A DNA stretch of 64,000 bases. Source: Citrus sinensis. Its lineage: Eukaryota > Streptophyta > Magnoliopsida > Sapindales > Rutaceae. The translations under genes and the position numbers were made by a program. The first letter of the stretch is position 1; the number at the start of each line of letters is the position of its first letter. The DNA is taken from contig NC_068564.1 of assembly GCF_022201045.2 (NCBI RefSeq), positions 1,798,001 to 1,862,000 of the forward strand, in the 5' to 3' direction. Shown one piece after another: positions 10,701 through 22,759 of this stretch. The notes beneath the pieces were generated by a model. That model made no database searches. It was not told the DNA's origin and saw nothing but the letters and a program-made list of their open reading frames with translations.

Positions 10701-13700
10701 TTACATTAGTCAGAGATAGGGTTGGCAATAGGACGGGATTTGCCAATCCTAGTGCTGTCCTGTTTATGCAGATGTGATAAAAAAATGTCTCAACCCTGTT
10801 CCTTTATTTTTTTTTTTTTTTGGGAAAAAAATTTGTCTTAGTTTCGTCTCGTTAAATATTGTCCATCGCATTATCCTGAATAATTTTAAATGTAAATAGA
10901 TAAAATTTGACATTGTTTTCTTTTAAGAATCATTATAATTCAATCTAGCAAAAATCGTGAATAAATATTATTGACGCTTGATTTCGGTTAACTAAAAAAA
11001 TTGAGTAACTGGGACGATATAAAGAGCAAAATACAAGGAATTTACGTGGTTCGGCACTTGGCCTACGTCCACGGAAATCAAAAGAGCCAACTTTCTTATT
11101 CAATAATGAATACAAGGAAATTTTTCTTTTACTATTTGCCTCTAAATTTTTTTTTCTTGTCCCCCCATACCTCTATTGCTTTCTAATTATAATACAATTT
11201 TTCTTAGTACCTAAGTCGTCATTAATTCCTTATTTTGGTCGACTTTTTCTACTTAATTAGAATTTTATTCAGAGTGTATATTTGTTTCCTTGTCAAAGTA
11301 GACTTTCGAAGTTTTTAGATTTTTCTTCTAAGATTTCTGGTTGCGTTTTGCTTCCTCCATGCTCTATTGTTTCCTGCAAGGCCATGTTTCATTTTACTTT
11401 GTATGTTTCTTGAGCCATACTTTCTAGTTCCTGCTTCTTGGATCCTGCTTCCTGGTTCTTGGTTCCCGCTTCCCGTGACTTTACGTTTCATGTTTTTTAC
11501 CCATACTTTACGTGAACATGCATGTTTTTTATTCTTCACGTGAACTTGCATGCTTTTTATTCTTCACGTGAACTTGCACGCTTTTTATTCTTCACGTGAA
11601 CAGGCATGTCTTTTATTTATGCTTCACGTGCGCTTACTTTGTATGCTCCTTAGTCCAGCTCCACTTGACTTTATTGCATATTTCCTGGTTAAGTTCCTTG
11701 CACTCCTCTTTAATTAATTATTTTACTTTGCACCCTTCTTGCTTCATGCTCCGACTTTAATTGATTATTTTACTTTTCATGCTAGCTCCATGCTCCATGC
11801 TCCAACTTTAATTAATTATTTTACTTTTCATGCTTCCTGCTCAATGCTCAATGCTCCATGCTTTCACTTTAATTAATTATTTTACTTTTCATGCTTCTTG
11901 CTTCATTTTTGTGCATGGATTTGCATGCTTCACTTTTTCTGATATCAGTTGCCTCCTAACTCTTTGGAGCTTGATTTTCAAGGCTTAAAAAAGTTATTTT
12001 ATCACTTATTTATATATATATATCCTCTAGAGGATATTAAAATCTTGAGAATCTGAAGACATTATTGACAAAGTATAAAAAAAGAGAGAGAGAAACAATA
12101 GTAAATACTCACCAGAAAATTTGGATAAGCAAAACTTGAAAAGAGATGGAAAGTAAAATTTATTGTTGAACGAGAGAGAAGACCAATTTTTATAAGTGAG
12201 AATTGGTTTAGTTAATGTTGGTGGGTAGAAGAGGCAACAACCAATGTATAAATAGGTGATGAAATAACTCTTTTAAACTTTGAAAATTAAGTTCCAAAGA
12301 GCTGGGGCCAACTAATAACGGGAAAAGTGAAGCATGCAAATCCATGCACAAAAATGGAGCAGGAAGCATGAAAAGAAAAATAATTAATTAAGTGCAAGCA
12401 TAGAGCATTGAGCAAGAAGCATGAAAAATAAAATAATTAATTAAAGTGAAAGCATGGAGCATGAAGCAAGCATAAAAAATAAAATAATTAATTAAAGTGG
12501 GAGCATGGAGTAAGCATGAAAAGGAAAATAAGTAATTAAAGTGGAAGCATGGAGCATTGAGCAAGAAGCATGAAAAGTAAAATAATTAATTAAAGTGGAA
12601 ACATGGAGTAAGCATGAAAAGTATAATAATTAATTACGGTAGAAGCATGGAGCAGGAAGCATGAAAAGTAAAATAATTAATTAAAGAGTTTATAGAACTA
12701 AACCAGGAAACATGCATTCCACTTGACTAGGGAGCATATAAAGTAAGCGCACGTAAAATATAAATAAAAGGCATGTATGTTCACGTGAACAATAAAAGAC
12801 ATGCAAGTTCACGTGAAGAATACAAAGCATTCATGTTCACGTGGAGCATATGTAAAAAGTCTGAAAAGAAAAGTCACAGGAAGCGGGAATTAGGATCCAA
12901 GAAGTAAGAAGCATGACCCAAGAAAAACTTACAAAATAAAAAGAAGCATGGCCCTGCAGGAAACAATAGAGCGTGGAGGAAGCAAAACGCAATTAAGAAT
13001 CTAAGAAGAAAAATCTAAAAGCTTCCAAAACCTACTTTGAGAAGGAGACAAATATAGACTCCGAATAAAATTCTAATTAAGTAGAAAAAGTCGATCAAAA
13101 TAAGGAATTAGTAACGACTTAGGTGCTCAAAAAAATTGTATTATAAATAGAAAGTACTAGAGGTATGGGGGGAGACGAGAAAAAAAAAATCAGAGGCAAA
13201 TAGCAAAAGAAAAACTTCCTTGTAATCATTATTGAAAGTTGGCTCTTTTGATTCCCGTAAACGTAGGCCAACTGCTGAACCATGTAAATTATCTGTGTTT
13301 TGCTCTTCATATCATCTCGTTTACTCAATTTTCTAGTTGATGGAAACGAAGCGTCAACAAATACAAAGTAGAATAATCTAATAATAGTTTTATTTTGACT
13401 ATATGCATGTTCGAATACAATTTTATATTAACATTTTTAATTGCATGTTTGCTTTCATTGCACATTAATATTAAGATTTACGCTTCAAAAGCTATAGATT
13501 TGGACAGTAATAATAATATGGGACGACAAGAACCTTTATAAATTTGTCTCATTGACTAATATATCACAGGTTACAACTTTTAAAAGCAAATATTACTAAA
13601 ACAAATATAATAATCATTACAATACAATAACTTTAACTAGATCATCATATATAATATAATAATATTTAACAAATATCAATTATATGGAAAGAGTGCAAAA

Positions 13701-15301
13701 CTGTGAACATTAAAAAGAAAAAAAGCCAAATAATGAATGTTAACTAATGGTGTGGAGGGTGAAAAGTGAGAATCTTGTGGGTGAACGACTGGTAGAGGCG
13801 TAGTGGAGAGGTCATAGGTGGCTGCTTGGCAACTTTTGTGGCAACGTGAATTTTTTTTTTATGGCGAGGGCGAGGGGCGTCGACAATAATGGTGCACCAT
13901 TAATTTGAGAAAGTGGCTGAGTTTTGAAGGGTTACTACTGCTATAAATTATTAATTTTAATTGTGCCTTTTGCTTGACACTTCACTTTCTAATTATATTA
14001 TTTTTATTATTTAATTTTAGCCTTTAGGTTTCAACTTTGAACGTTACTTAAGTTAAAATTATAAAATATTTAAAAATTTATAATAGTTTTAAAATTATAT
14101 TATTAATGGGATATACATGACGAGACGGGATTTTACGGCTGGTCCTCCTTTCGTCTCATAAATAAAGGCAGAACTCATTTTTTTGTCCTTGTTTTTTTGT
14201 CCTTGTTCCATCCCACTTTAATTTGAGATATAAAAATGTCTCAATCCTATCCCAAATGGGATGGGATCTTGGGGGATTCCATCCCAACAGGAAAAATTGC
14301 CATCCCTAGTTAGAAACGAAATTCTAAACATCTAAACATTGGACATATGAGCTAATTTGGGTATTATTTGCTAGCAATTATCTAACATTTTCTATTCTCA
14401 CTGTATAGACTGATTGCATTGCTAGAATCTCACATGAAGATGGTGTGGTGCTTGGATGGGTTCTACTTCCAAATTTAAGGTTTTGCCTTGAATTTCCTTT
14501 CGCTTTGTATTAGATTATCTGATAGTTATCCTGGATTTAATAACTTATTTTTATCATTTTGCTTGTTAATTGCTTTTAACTTTTCCATTTCTTTCTTTCT
14601 TTCTTGTAGGGAGCGGCTGGTGGCAGCTGGGTATAATGTAAGCATTTTAATCAAACGGGATGTGCACAATTTATTTTTATTTATTTTTTTCGGTAAAAGA
14701 TTAACTTGAGATTGCATCACCTTGTAGGGTATTGATGTTTTAAATGGCATAGCATGGGATAGCAACAGAAACCGCATTTTTGGTAAGCTCCAAGCTTTGG
14801 CACTCCTCACCCCAGTTAATATTATCACCATTTATCATGTGATTTATCTTAGGTTTTTAGGGTGAATTCTTTTAAGTGAATTAGTTTCAAGGGAAGCTTA
14901 ATGAATCCTCGGTTAATATTGTCTTGCTGTAATCTAGTAAAGAGCTTTAATTTAATTTCTCTTTGTTCAAGCCTAGCAAGATTTTGCAGTCGATATAATC
15001 TCATAGTATTTTATTTCAACCACCCTTTAAACAGACGTAGTGATGGCAAGTATTTTTTTTTTTTTAACTTAAGAGGCAAAAATGATTCCATAATCAGATT
15101 TTGCATTAAATTTGTTCCCTGAATTGATGTTTTTGCATGGTGAATTGCACCTGTTAACTCAAAACTTCTCTGGCAGTGACTGGTAAATTATGGCCAAAGC
15201 TTTATGAAATCAACCTGCGTGAAATGAAGAGAGAACGTAAAGATGGTTTCAATGTCGACACCATTATTGAGCAGCTTTGTCTGTTGGATGGGAGATTATA
15301 G
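7747..15301 (+). CDS. Glutaminyl-peptide cyclotransferase (plant type)
   Basis: Eleven exons join in frame to a 346-residue protein: 7747-8070, 8390-8446, 8553-8588, 8923-8987, 9159-9222, 10132-10249, 10508-10605, 14409-14479, 14610-14637, 14728-14782 and 15177-15301. Plant QC converts N-terminal Gln of secreted proteins to pyroglutamate; it is a beta-propeller enzyme unrelated to animal QC. A basic, Ser/Pro-rich N-terminus is followed by one membrane segment (residues about 54-76), fitting a type II anchor in the secretory pathway. The propeller region starts near YTIQVVNEFPHDPRAFTQG and continues through LLYAENDTLFESTG, GSYFGEGLT, DGWGLATDG and GIAWD. The length is slightly above papaya or Arabidopsis QC because of the anchor. 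Intron 7 is 3.8 kb, swollen by nested transposons, but the splice borders remain sound. Closest remembered relative: At4g25720. Confidence 0.95.
8682..8835. repeat. Foldback element in QC intron 3
   Basis: Arms of about 33 bp (around 8682-8715 and 8802-8835) are inverted copies, the best part reading TTTAGAATACATCA against TGATGTATTCTAGAA, with a loop of roughly 90 bases. It lies entirely inside an intron. It is probably a small MITE remnant; no target duplication was identified. Confidence 0.5.
11505..11635. repeat. CACGTG-bearing minisatellite in the left arm
   Basis: Four to five units of about 30 bp, each containing TTTTTATTCTTCACGTGAAC, run head to tail. Every unit has the palindromic G-box core CACGTG. 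The mirror copy in the right arm (about 12775-12845) has fewer clear units. Confidence 0.75.
11709..12690. repeat. Paired minisatellite arrays of the foldback arms
   Basis: Units of about 50-65 bp built from TTTAATTAATTATTTTAC followed by CATGCT-rich tracts: about four units in the left arm (11709-11920) and about six reversed units in the right arm (12377-12690). The unequal unit number shows that the arms have drifted independently since the element formed. The 232-bp spacer lies between them. Confidence 0.7.
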
Positions 15302-16372
15302 AGATTTTAGCTTTTATTGATAGATTCCTCCTGTACATCCAATTTATTACGGTAAGACACAAAGTTGTGAGCCTCAGCTGGAGAAATGCCTTTGTGATCA
15401 TTGGAGTCAATTGTATACTTTTTGTTGTGTAAAGCTTGAATTGTACAGCTGCGGTGATGTACAGAACCATGCAAGAGCAGCCACCTGCCGGAGGAGTAAA
15501 AATGAGTTGAAGAGGAAGTTATTATAGACCTAGTGGCCGTATTTTGTCGAAATTGAGCTCTATTTCTCTCATATAAAATCGGTGACACTCTCTCGTGCCC
15601 TTATATTTCTGGTTCTGATAGCGAAACTCCGATGGCTACAATGCTTCTGATCTGGAAAAGCATTGTTGGTCTTTACAATTGCAATGGGAAACCTTCAACA
15701 TTATTAATGTGAGGTGTGTGTATATATATAAAATAGTAGCGATTTCCTAAATTTTGAATGGTGTAGAATCCCCTTTTAAGACCGGTTTACAAACTCAAAC
15801 CATTAAAAGAGGGCTCTACGCACCATTTTTTTTTTTCTAAAATTATACTATGTAGTCTGCGGACATTATAATTAAGGGACTAAAGGAGTCTAAATTTATT
15901 CGATTACTGTATTCGTACATTAATAGCATAACGGGGGGGAATCCGTACAATTATAATATATTGCAGGAATTAGTCGAGTGGCATTTTCCTCCACCACAAT
16001 AAAGTACTCGATGAACAGGTGACTAGTCACATAAATTGTGTATACTTGTAAGAGACTCGAATCGGTGCCCTCAGTTATACGCGGCCACACATTACAGCTG
16101 CCATCAATCTAATTAATTTCTGTCAGACACAAATAGTTTAACATGGGGGGATTTCGGATGGTACGACGCATTATTGTCTTTCTAGAAGTGCTGCGTCGCC
16201 CTCCTTGATTTACTATTATTAGTTGAGGATCATTTTGGTCGCCCCCACCAAATCCACAGCCAGATTTCCCGCTTACTCTAGCAGTTAGTTGTTATTACTT
16301 CAAGAGTTTGAACTATTCCAAAGAATTTTAGCTAATCGCTTATTCCTCCTGCTAAAAACACAAATCAAAACC
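15302..16372. other. Intergenic: QC 3' end to kinase promoter
   Basis: No gene is supported. The first 300-400 bases are probably the QC 3' untranslated region, and the remainder the promoter of the receptor-like kinase. No repeat structure was recognised. Confidence 0.5.
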
Positions 16373-16424
16373 ATGTCACTTGATCACTCAAAACAAGCCT
16401 TAATCTCACCTCTCTCTCACAAAC

Positions 16425-18424
16425 ATGTCATCATCTCTCAAGCACAAGCTCTCGAAACACACCTCCTTCTTTGGCATCCCATTATGGATATTAATTGTCA
16501 CTCTGACTCTACTCTTTTTACTCATATTCATAGCCATCCTTTTCCTCTACATCTTCATCTTTCACCGTCGCAAAAAGTCCTACATCAATGCTCATTTTCG
16601 CCTCCCGAAAAATCCCATTTCTCCGAAGAATCATGTTCATCCTCACAATACTTTTAGCACTTCATCTTTGGACAGGAGGCTCTTGTCTTGCAATACAATG
16701 TCGGAGATTGAGATGAATCTTTCCAAGCCAGACCTTCAGTTTATGTTCTCTGATCGATGGTCTAGTGGTACTAGCACGAATCGTTGTACAAGGGCACAAG
16801 CAAATGGTAATATTAGACGTAGTGTGTCGGGGATGCGGCTGGGTATCAGGATTAGTCTCAAGGAGATAGATATCGTTACAGATGGCTTTGCTGAACAGAA
16901 TGTGATTGCAAGCGGCGATAATGGCGTCGTTTATCGTGCCGTGTTGTTGGACAATATGCGAGCTGCTGTCAAGCTGCTAATGAGTAACAGGTAAATATTA
17001 GCTTTATGTAGGTTCATTTGAATTAATCACGTATGGTTGATTTATTAATGATTTGTGATTGATTAGTGTTAGCGAAGAAGAGGACTTCATCGAAAAAGTG
17101 GAGGCGATTGGTCAAGTTAAACACAAGAATCTAGTGAAGCTATTTGGATACTGTGTTGAAGGACAAAACAGGTATCGATTTTAATTTTTACGCATATCAA
17201 TTAGACAATGTCAAACTATATGACTCAAAACTCTTGATGGATATTCGCTTTTGATTAGGATACTTGTGTATGAATACATAGATAATGGTAATTTGCAACA
17301 ATGGCTTCATGGATCTCTAGGAGAAGCCAAACCTTTAACTTGGGATACAAGGATGAAGATCATTCAAGGAACAGCAAAAGGGTGATTTTTATTTTTCATT
17401 TGTTGGATTGCCAATCAGTTCATATAATTAAATCAAACTTAAACAGAGTTCAGATCAGGGGAGAATCGAGTCTGATTGTGGGGAAAATTTGTTTATGCAG
17501 ATTGGCCTACCTTCACGAGGACATTGAACCGAAGATAGTCCATCATAATATGAAATCTAGTAACATACTACTTGATCACCATTGGAATCCTAAGATCTCG
17601 GATGTTGGTCTTGCCAAGCTTCATGGTCCCGAATGGAGTATCTCTACGTCATGTGAATTGAGAAATTCCGGGTTAGTACAGATGCACAATCAGTTAGCTT
17701 ATGAGCACTGTTTATGTTTTCATTGACCATAGTTAGTTTTTGAATGCTTTTGTAGCTATTTAGCTGAAGAATTATCTGGTCGTACCAGTATCTTCAATGA
17801 GAAGAGTGATGTTTATAGCTTCGGAATACTTATCATGGAGATTGTATCCGGGAGATTACCTGTAGATTACAGCCAGCCCCAAGTACAGATTTCTTTGTTT
17901 TAACCCTTTTATTATTCAACTTGATTCTTGGTTATTTATGTACAGAAAATGAACTGTAATTGCAGGTGTTTTTGATTGACTGGTTAAAATCCATGGTTGC
18001 ACAGCAGAAGATTGCCTATGTGTTGGATCCTAAATTGCCAGAAATGCCTTCTCGAAAAGAACTCAAACGGATCATTTTAATTGCTCTGAGATGTGTTGAT
18101 CCTGATATAAAACATAGGCCTAAAATGGGAGATGTTCTTCGTATGCTTGAGCCTAGGGACTTGCTTCTTAGAGAGGTAAGAACAATGATTTCTCATTCTC
18201 CCTGAAGCTGATCATGTAGCTTTATCTGATACATTGTTCTACATATTCGAGTTCTGTTTGTTTCAATAATGCAGGAATACAGGATTAAAAGGGCAGCTTC
18301 TTATCACAATTATCCGCAAAAGAATAAGACCGCTGTTTTATGCGATGCTGATATTAGTACACATGATGAAGAAAATAGAGCTCATGAGCCGGATCATGAA
18401 AATCCACCTTGGAAGAAGTTTTAA
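16425..18424 (+). CDS. Membrane-anchored receptor-like pseudokinase
   Basis: Seven exons (16425-16990, 17067-17171, 17259-17381, 17501-17671, 17756-17882, 17966-18175, 18275-18424) give 483 residues without a stop. A hydrophobic anchor spans residues about 18-47, followed by a Ser-rich juxtamembrane stretch and a kinase-like domain (about 145-430) resembling the At1g01540/At2g42960/At5g18500 group. Key motifs are altered: the glycine loop reads [10 protein letters not shown] instead of IGEGGYGIVY, HRD is HHN (279-281, catalytic Asp replaced by Asn), DFG is DVG (299-301), and the APE motif is AEE. The VAVK lysine (K183) and [10 protein letters not shown] are kept. Intron positions and the conserved remainder suggest a real gene under protein-level constraint, so a scaffold or regulatory role is inferred rather than phosphotransfer. 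An overlapping upstream ORF (16373-16657) in another frame may lower translation. Confidence 0.85.
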
Positions 18425-18584
18425 AGCCTATTAAATGTCATTTTTCACCCAAACATAAGTTAAAGAACAACATAGAATTAGCTAAATCTTAATGTCTGTT
18501 TATTCCACTTACACGAGCAACAGTAAATCTAGCAATTATCATATTATTAATACTAGACTCGATCAAATGCATTACATTATACTA

Positions 18585-21124
18585 TCAAGCCTTACTGATA
18601 CTGGCAGAACAAGTGTTCAGCCTAACATCATCAATTGGCAGCTTATCATCCGGGAAAAAGCAATCAGTAGGCTCTTTCTTAGGCAACAACTCACAAGCTT
18701 GAGGTGTCACACGGCTTGTAATTCCTTGAATATTAGTACAATTCCATTGCAACTCCTTTGGTTTCTCTGTCAACTTAATAGTCACATTAGAAATGCAGAT
18801 TCCCGTAAAAGGGTCATTGCGAATTCCATCAAGCTTTGCGGATTGAGTAACATTATCGGCCACCATATCTCTGTAATTTATTCCTGTAACTGTCGGAAGT
18901 GCTTTTGGATCAAAACCAGGATCTGGGTGTGAGCCATAATCACCAGTCATCCAAAACACATACTTCATTGTCTTCATTGTCATTCTTCTTACATAAATTT
19001 CTTTCACATATGCTCCTCTGCCAACAGCTGTTTTGATTCTAACACCAGATTGAGTGTTGATTGCTGTTATGTCTTCAGCTCTCACATCTTTGATTCCTCC
19101 AGACATTTCACTGCCAAGAGCAATTGCAGCACTATCTGGGGAAATGCAAATTAGTCTTCTTATGATTAAATGCTGTGTTGGCATTCCGACTTTGATCCCA
19201 TATTCATCCCAGCCACTTTTAACTGCAACGCAATCGTCTCCCGAGACTATATAGTTATCTTCAATTCGCGTATTTGTGCAAGAATCTGGAAATAAAAGAG
19301 AGAATATTAGATTCTTATGATAGCATAGAAAAGTTAGCTATGGTAGCTTAATTTTGAAAGTGTAACAACTAAAGTGTCTGATGGAGTGGCCTTAATCACA
19401 GATTTGACACATTAATCCTAGAAAATGTTGGGATACTTTGCAATATAAAGTGGCATTATTTTTTTATTACAAAGTGTTGGTAGGATGCAAACATGTGACA
19501 CCCCATCATATGTCGCATTGGTTGGGATGCAACTTTCTATATATACATAGCATTATCATTTCACAAAAATTTTCAATTATGATAAGCAAAAGGAGAAGTA
19601 GGGACAAAAACCTAAGGCAAAAACAAACCTGGGTTAATCCCATCTGTATTAGGAGAATCAATAGGTGCACGAATTGTCAGCCCTTGGATCAATACATTGC
19701 TGCAAATTTCACATATAATCTTCAGAAAACACAGGAAAAAAAAAAGGGTGAAAAATTGTGATGATCAAGGAACACATGATGAGTCAAACCTGGAGTATAC
19801 AGGATGCACGTTCCATGATGGAGAGTCAATTAAAGTTAGGTTCGAAATCTGAACATTATCAGAGAACATGACCTCAATAAGATAAGGTCGAGTCACATTG
19901 AATTGCTTCTTTCTATATTTGATCCACCAAGGTTCACCCTGGCCATTGATCGTGGCATTGCCACCTAAATTCAGCAAAATGAACTTGATAAGTGCTTATT
20001 AAGAAGCATTTTTACAATTAGACGTAAGACCATATACACCAGCTTAAATTGGAATTTTAAATTATAATTACCAGTAACAACAACATCAGTTAAGTTTGTG
20101 CCAAAAATGAGACTGCTGAATCTTCCACCAGGTTCATCTCTTCCTCTTCCATAGGAAGGCAATGGTGGGAGAAGAGGCCACTCTGATTCATCCTGTCCAT
20201 TTGAACATGCAATTAATTACATTGTGATTGTTAAAGCTAGCAGAATAGAAAAGAAGTTAAATTTTGAAGAAAAAAAAATTCTTAGAAACTTGTTATTACA
20301 ATTTGGGGACAAAACATCAGTATAGCAAGAGCCTTGTGTCAAGAAACTGCTAGTCAATTTTGATTACTAACATTTGGTTAACTCTAGTAGTTGCTGGAGT
20401 GATAACGGAAAGAAAATTATACCTGGGATGCGAGAAGAAGAGCATCTTTGTGAATATAAAGAGTGAAATGGCTGGTGAGATTAAAGCTTCCGGTTAACCA
20501 TTTCCCGGGTGGTACGATCAGCTGAGCTCCACCATCTGCTGCATATTTGCTTAGATTAGAAATTGCAGTATTAAACGCCTTTGTGTTGGAGGTTTTGCCG
20601 TCGCCGACGCCGCCGAAATCAGTCAAAACTGCGCTGTGTTTCCGGCAATTTAGTGCCTGAAACTCAATGGTGTATGAATTCTTGGTTGGTCTGCATTCTG
20701 CTACTTGCGGACTAAGCAATCCCAATGTCAACAACGTTGAGAGAATTTTAATAACCTGAAGAAACAATTAAATATCGGAGAAATAATTAATGCACACAAT
20801 AGAAACCCCATTTTCTTTAATGAATCCAATTGCCAACAACCATATACAAGTAATTCAAAATTGAATTACTAACAATTATGTACAATTTAGCCACACACCT
20901 ACAACTAATAAAATTTAGACAACAGAACCATGCTTTGAATAAAATTAACAATAATAATCATTTTCAAAAACACAAGTTTGCAAGAAAATCCCATTTAAAA
21001 AACTGCCATAATTTTTCGTTTTGATGATATTTAGACAAGAACGTAAAGAGAGGGAGAGAGAAAATATGAGAAAATTTACATGGGGATGGAGAATATTATT
21101 TCTTGATTTTAGACAAAACTCCAT
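18585..21124 (-). CDS. Polygalacturonase-like glycoside hydrolase family 28 protein
   Basis: Six exons (21124-21080, 20755-20423, 20192-20072, 19964-19790, 19699-19629, 19285-18585) join in frame to 481 residues. GH28 proteins form right-handed beta-helices that cleave homogalacturonan in the cell wall. A short first exon leads to a hydrophobic signal/anchor (about residues 16-36), then DFGGVGDGKTSNTKAF, the catalytic SPNTDGI motif, SGDDCVAVKSG and the RIK motif. The usual GHG histidine motif is replaced by SPDSAAIALGSEMSGG, a form I recall from the At3g61490/At3g62110/At4g23500 clade, so pectin-cleaving activity is not assured. The first exon is the least certain part: exon 2 has a clear CAG acceptor before GTTATTAAA, and the nearest upstream in-frame exon with a GTAAAT donor begins at 21124. 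The 3' end faces the kinase gene with only 160 bp between stop codons. Confidence 0.88.
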
Positions 21125-21130
21125 TTCCAA

Positions 21131-22756
21131 TCTGACAAATTAAGCTCAGTGAGTTTCTAATGACTATGATTTAGCATAAATAAAAGGAGAAAATTGTGTA
21201 CATGGAAAGGAATTAAATTGTCATTAATAAGAAAATCCTAGTAGAATTTTGGGATTGGGCATAGAGAAACGATTCAAATGTAACGGCTTGTTTCATTTTC
21301 TTTCACTTTCCTGCCATAACTGATCAACTAGACGACAGCCTCACGTCTGCTTGGATAGCGGATCCCACTGGCCATGATTTATCCACGTGGCATGAATCCT
21401 ATCGCCGTTGAATTGGCGGAGATAAAGAGACGTTCTTAGCGAGCCCCACAAATCGTGGTGGCTAAGTTTATTTTGTAACCTCGTATCACCTTTATCACAA
21501 TTTGGCTGATACGTTAGTCGCATCGTAATCTTATATAATAGGTAATCATAAATAGATTAAGAGCTGCACTAGATTAGACTCATCACATGTATCAACGGTG
21601 TAAATTAAATCTCATCTTCATCAAGTTAATTAGCTATGTGTCATATTCAATTATTGCTTACAAACAGAATTCGATTGATTGACCTTTTCTCGTGAAAACC
21701 GAATATATTACCTTCAACTTTTTAATATTAAAAGAAGGTAAACTCACACACATTATTCGGGCCTCACTGTTCCAATGAGTGATGTAAGTTACAGTTGAAT
21801 GTAACTTAGAGAGGCTCTCTTAAAAAAAACAGAGTAAAATATAAAAATATCACCGATCCTAATTAATATCACATTTCGCACTATGCTTTCAGTATTAAAA
21901 TGTTCGTTTTAATTACTTTATCATTGTTAGAGTAAATGACTCTTTCCATGTATAGTGGCACGATCTGAGACCTGGATTTTTTTTTTTCCTTTTAATTTCT
22001 TTTCAATTTTCATATCTCATTGGGCATATATTTTGTAAGTACAACTCTTGTATATCCTAATCAAGTTGCCCTTGTCATATATTTGTTTGGACATTTAATT
22101 TTCATTGAAAAATACGAAATGCCTTAATATAATCAAATGTCCTCTCTGAAATGTACTTGCTTTAGACAAAAAGTCGATCTTCATGAATCATGACTAACAA
22201 TATTTTTATCATTGTTGTGGTACTTAATTTTGAAAGAACAATCATTAACATGTTTGATAAACAAACACTTTTATTTTACTAATGTTTACTGATCATCACT
22301 TGCCCGTGTGAATGGTTAATGATTCTATTTTATAGCATCTGAAGTTATGCCGTCTCAAAATCTCAAATATTCTGTAAAAATGCTCTAGTGAAGGAGTTTA
22401 ATATTAAACTAATAAAGCAAGAACCTTGACAATTACTACTGCTCACGTTATAGCTAGATTTCGGAAAGCATCCATACGTAGCTAGATTAGCATATGACAT
22501 ATTATATTTATATGATTGATCATCAAAGTACAGACGAGTGCTTATTGATACGATGTTATTTCAAATCTCTTCCAAACCCTAAAGCACGGATAACCTTAAA
22601 ACGCAACCATAGTTCAAGATTCACATCTGCCTTATGGGAACAAAATAAAGCCCTTAATTCAAGATTTACAAGGAAACACACTTAAACAAACATACACACA
22701 TACATACTAGCTTCTGATGAGACAATAAGTTGGAGACGAAGCCTACAAATTAATTA

Positions 22757-22759
<3 letters not shown>
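21131..22759. other. Intergenic: polygalacturonase promoter to SPIRAL1-like 3' end
   Basis: No gene is supported. The right end should contain the terminator of the SPIRAL1-like gene and the left end the polygalacturonase promoter. A short palindromic segment near 21786-21808 (TGTAAGTTACA and TGTAACTTA) is the only structure noticed. Confidence 0.5.

Larger units (their letters stand above)
10971..13357. mobile_element. Long-inverted-repeat (foldback) element nested in the hAT element
   Basis: The left arm (about 10971-12014) and right arm (about 12247-13357) are inverted copies over more than 1 kb, separated by a 232-bp spacer. The outermost bases are TTGACGCTT and AAGCGTCAA. Shared blocks include the ATTTACGTGGTTCGGC-type motif, AATCAAAAGAGCCAACTTTC, and TTAATTAATTATTTTACTTTTC arrays. 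Arms differ by scattered substitutions and by the number of minisatellite units. The flanking nonamers TAAATATTA and CAAATACAA match at six of nine, which could be a degraded 9-bp target duplication of a Mutator-like element, but the family is not proven. No protein is encoded. Confidence 0.75.
10717..14308. mobile_element. hAT-type element in QC intron 7
   Basis: The left end reads TAGGGTTGGCAAT and the reverse complement of the right end reads TAGGGATGGCAAT, a 13-bp inverted repeat of classic plant hAT type. The flanking octamers GTCAGAGA (10709-10716) and GTTAGAAA (14309-14316) match at six of eight positions, fitting an aged 8-bp target duplication. Subterminal stretches share GGGACGGGAT/CCCATCCC-type motifs. 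No transposase frame is left. A 2.4-kb inverted-repeat element sits inside it, so the hAT core is only about 1.2 kb. Confidence 0.75.

Noticed and set aside
20417-20767. Polygalacturonase starting at 20767
   Set aside because: The first codon there is TTG and the sequence just before GTTATTAAA is a splice acceptor, so the frame is an internal exon.
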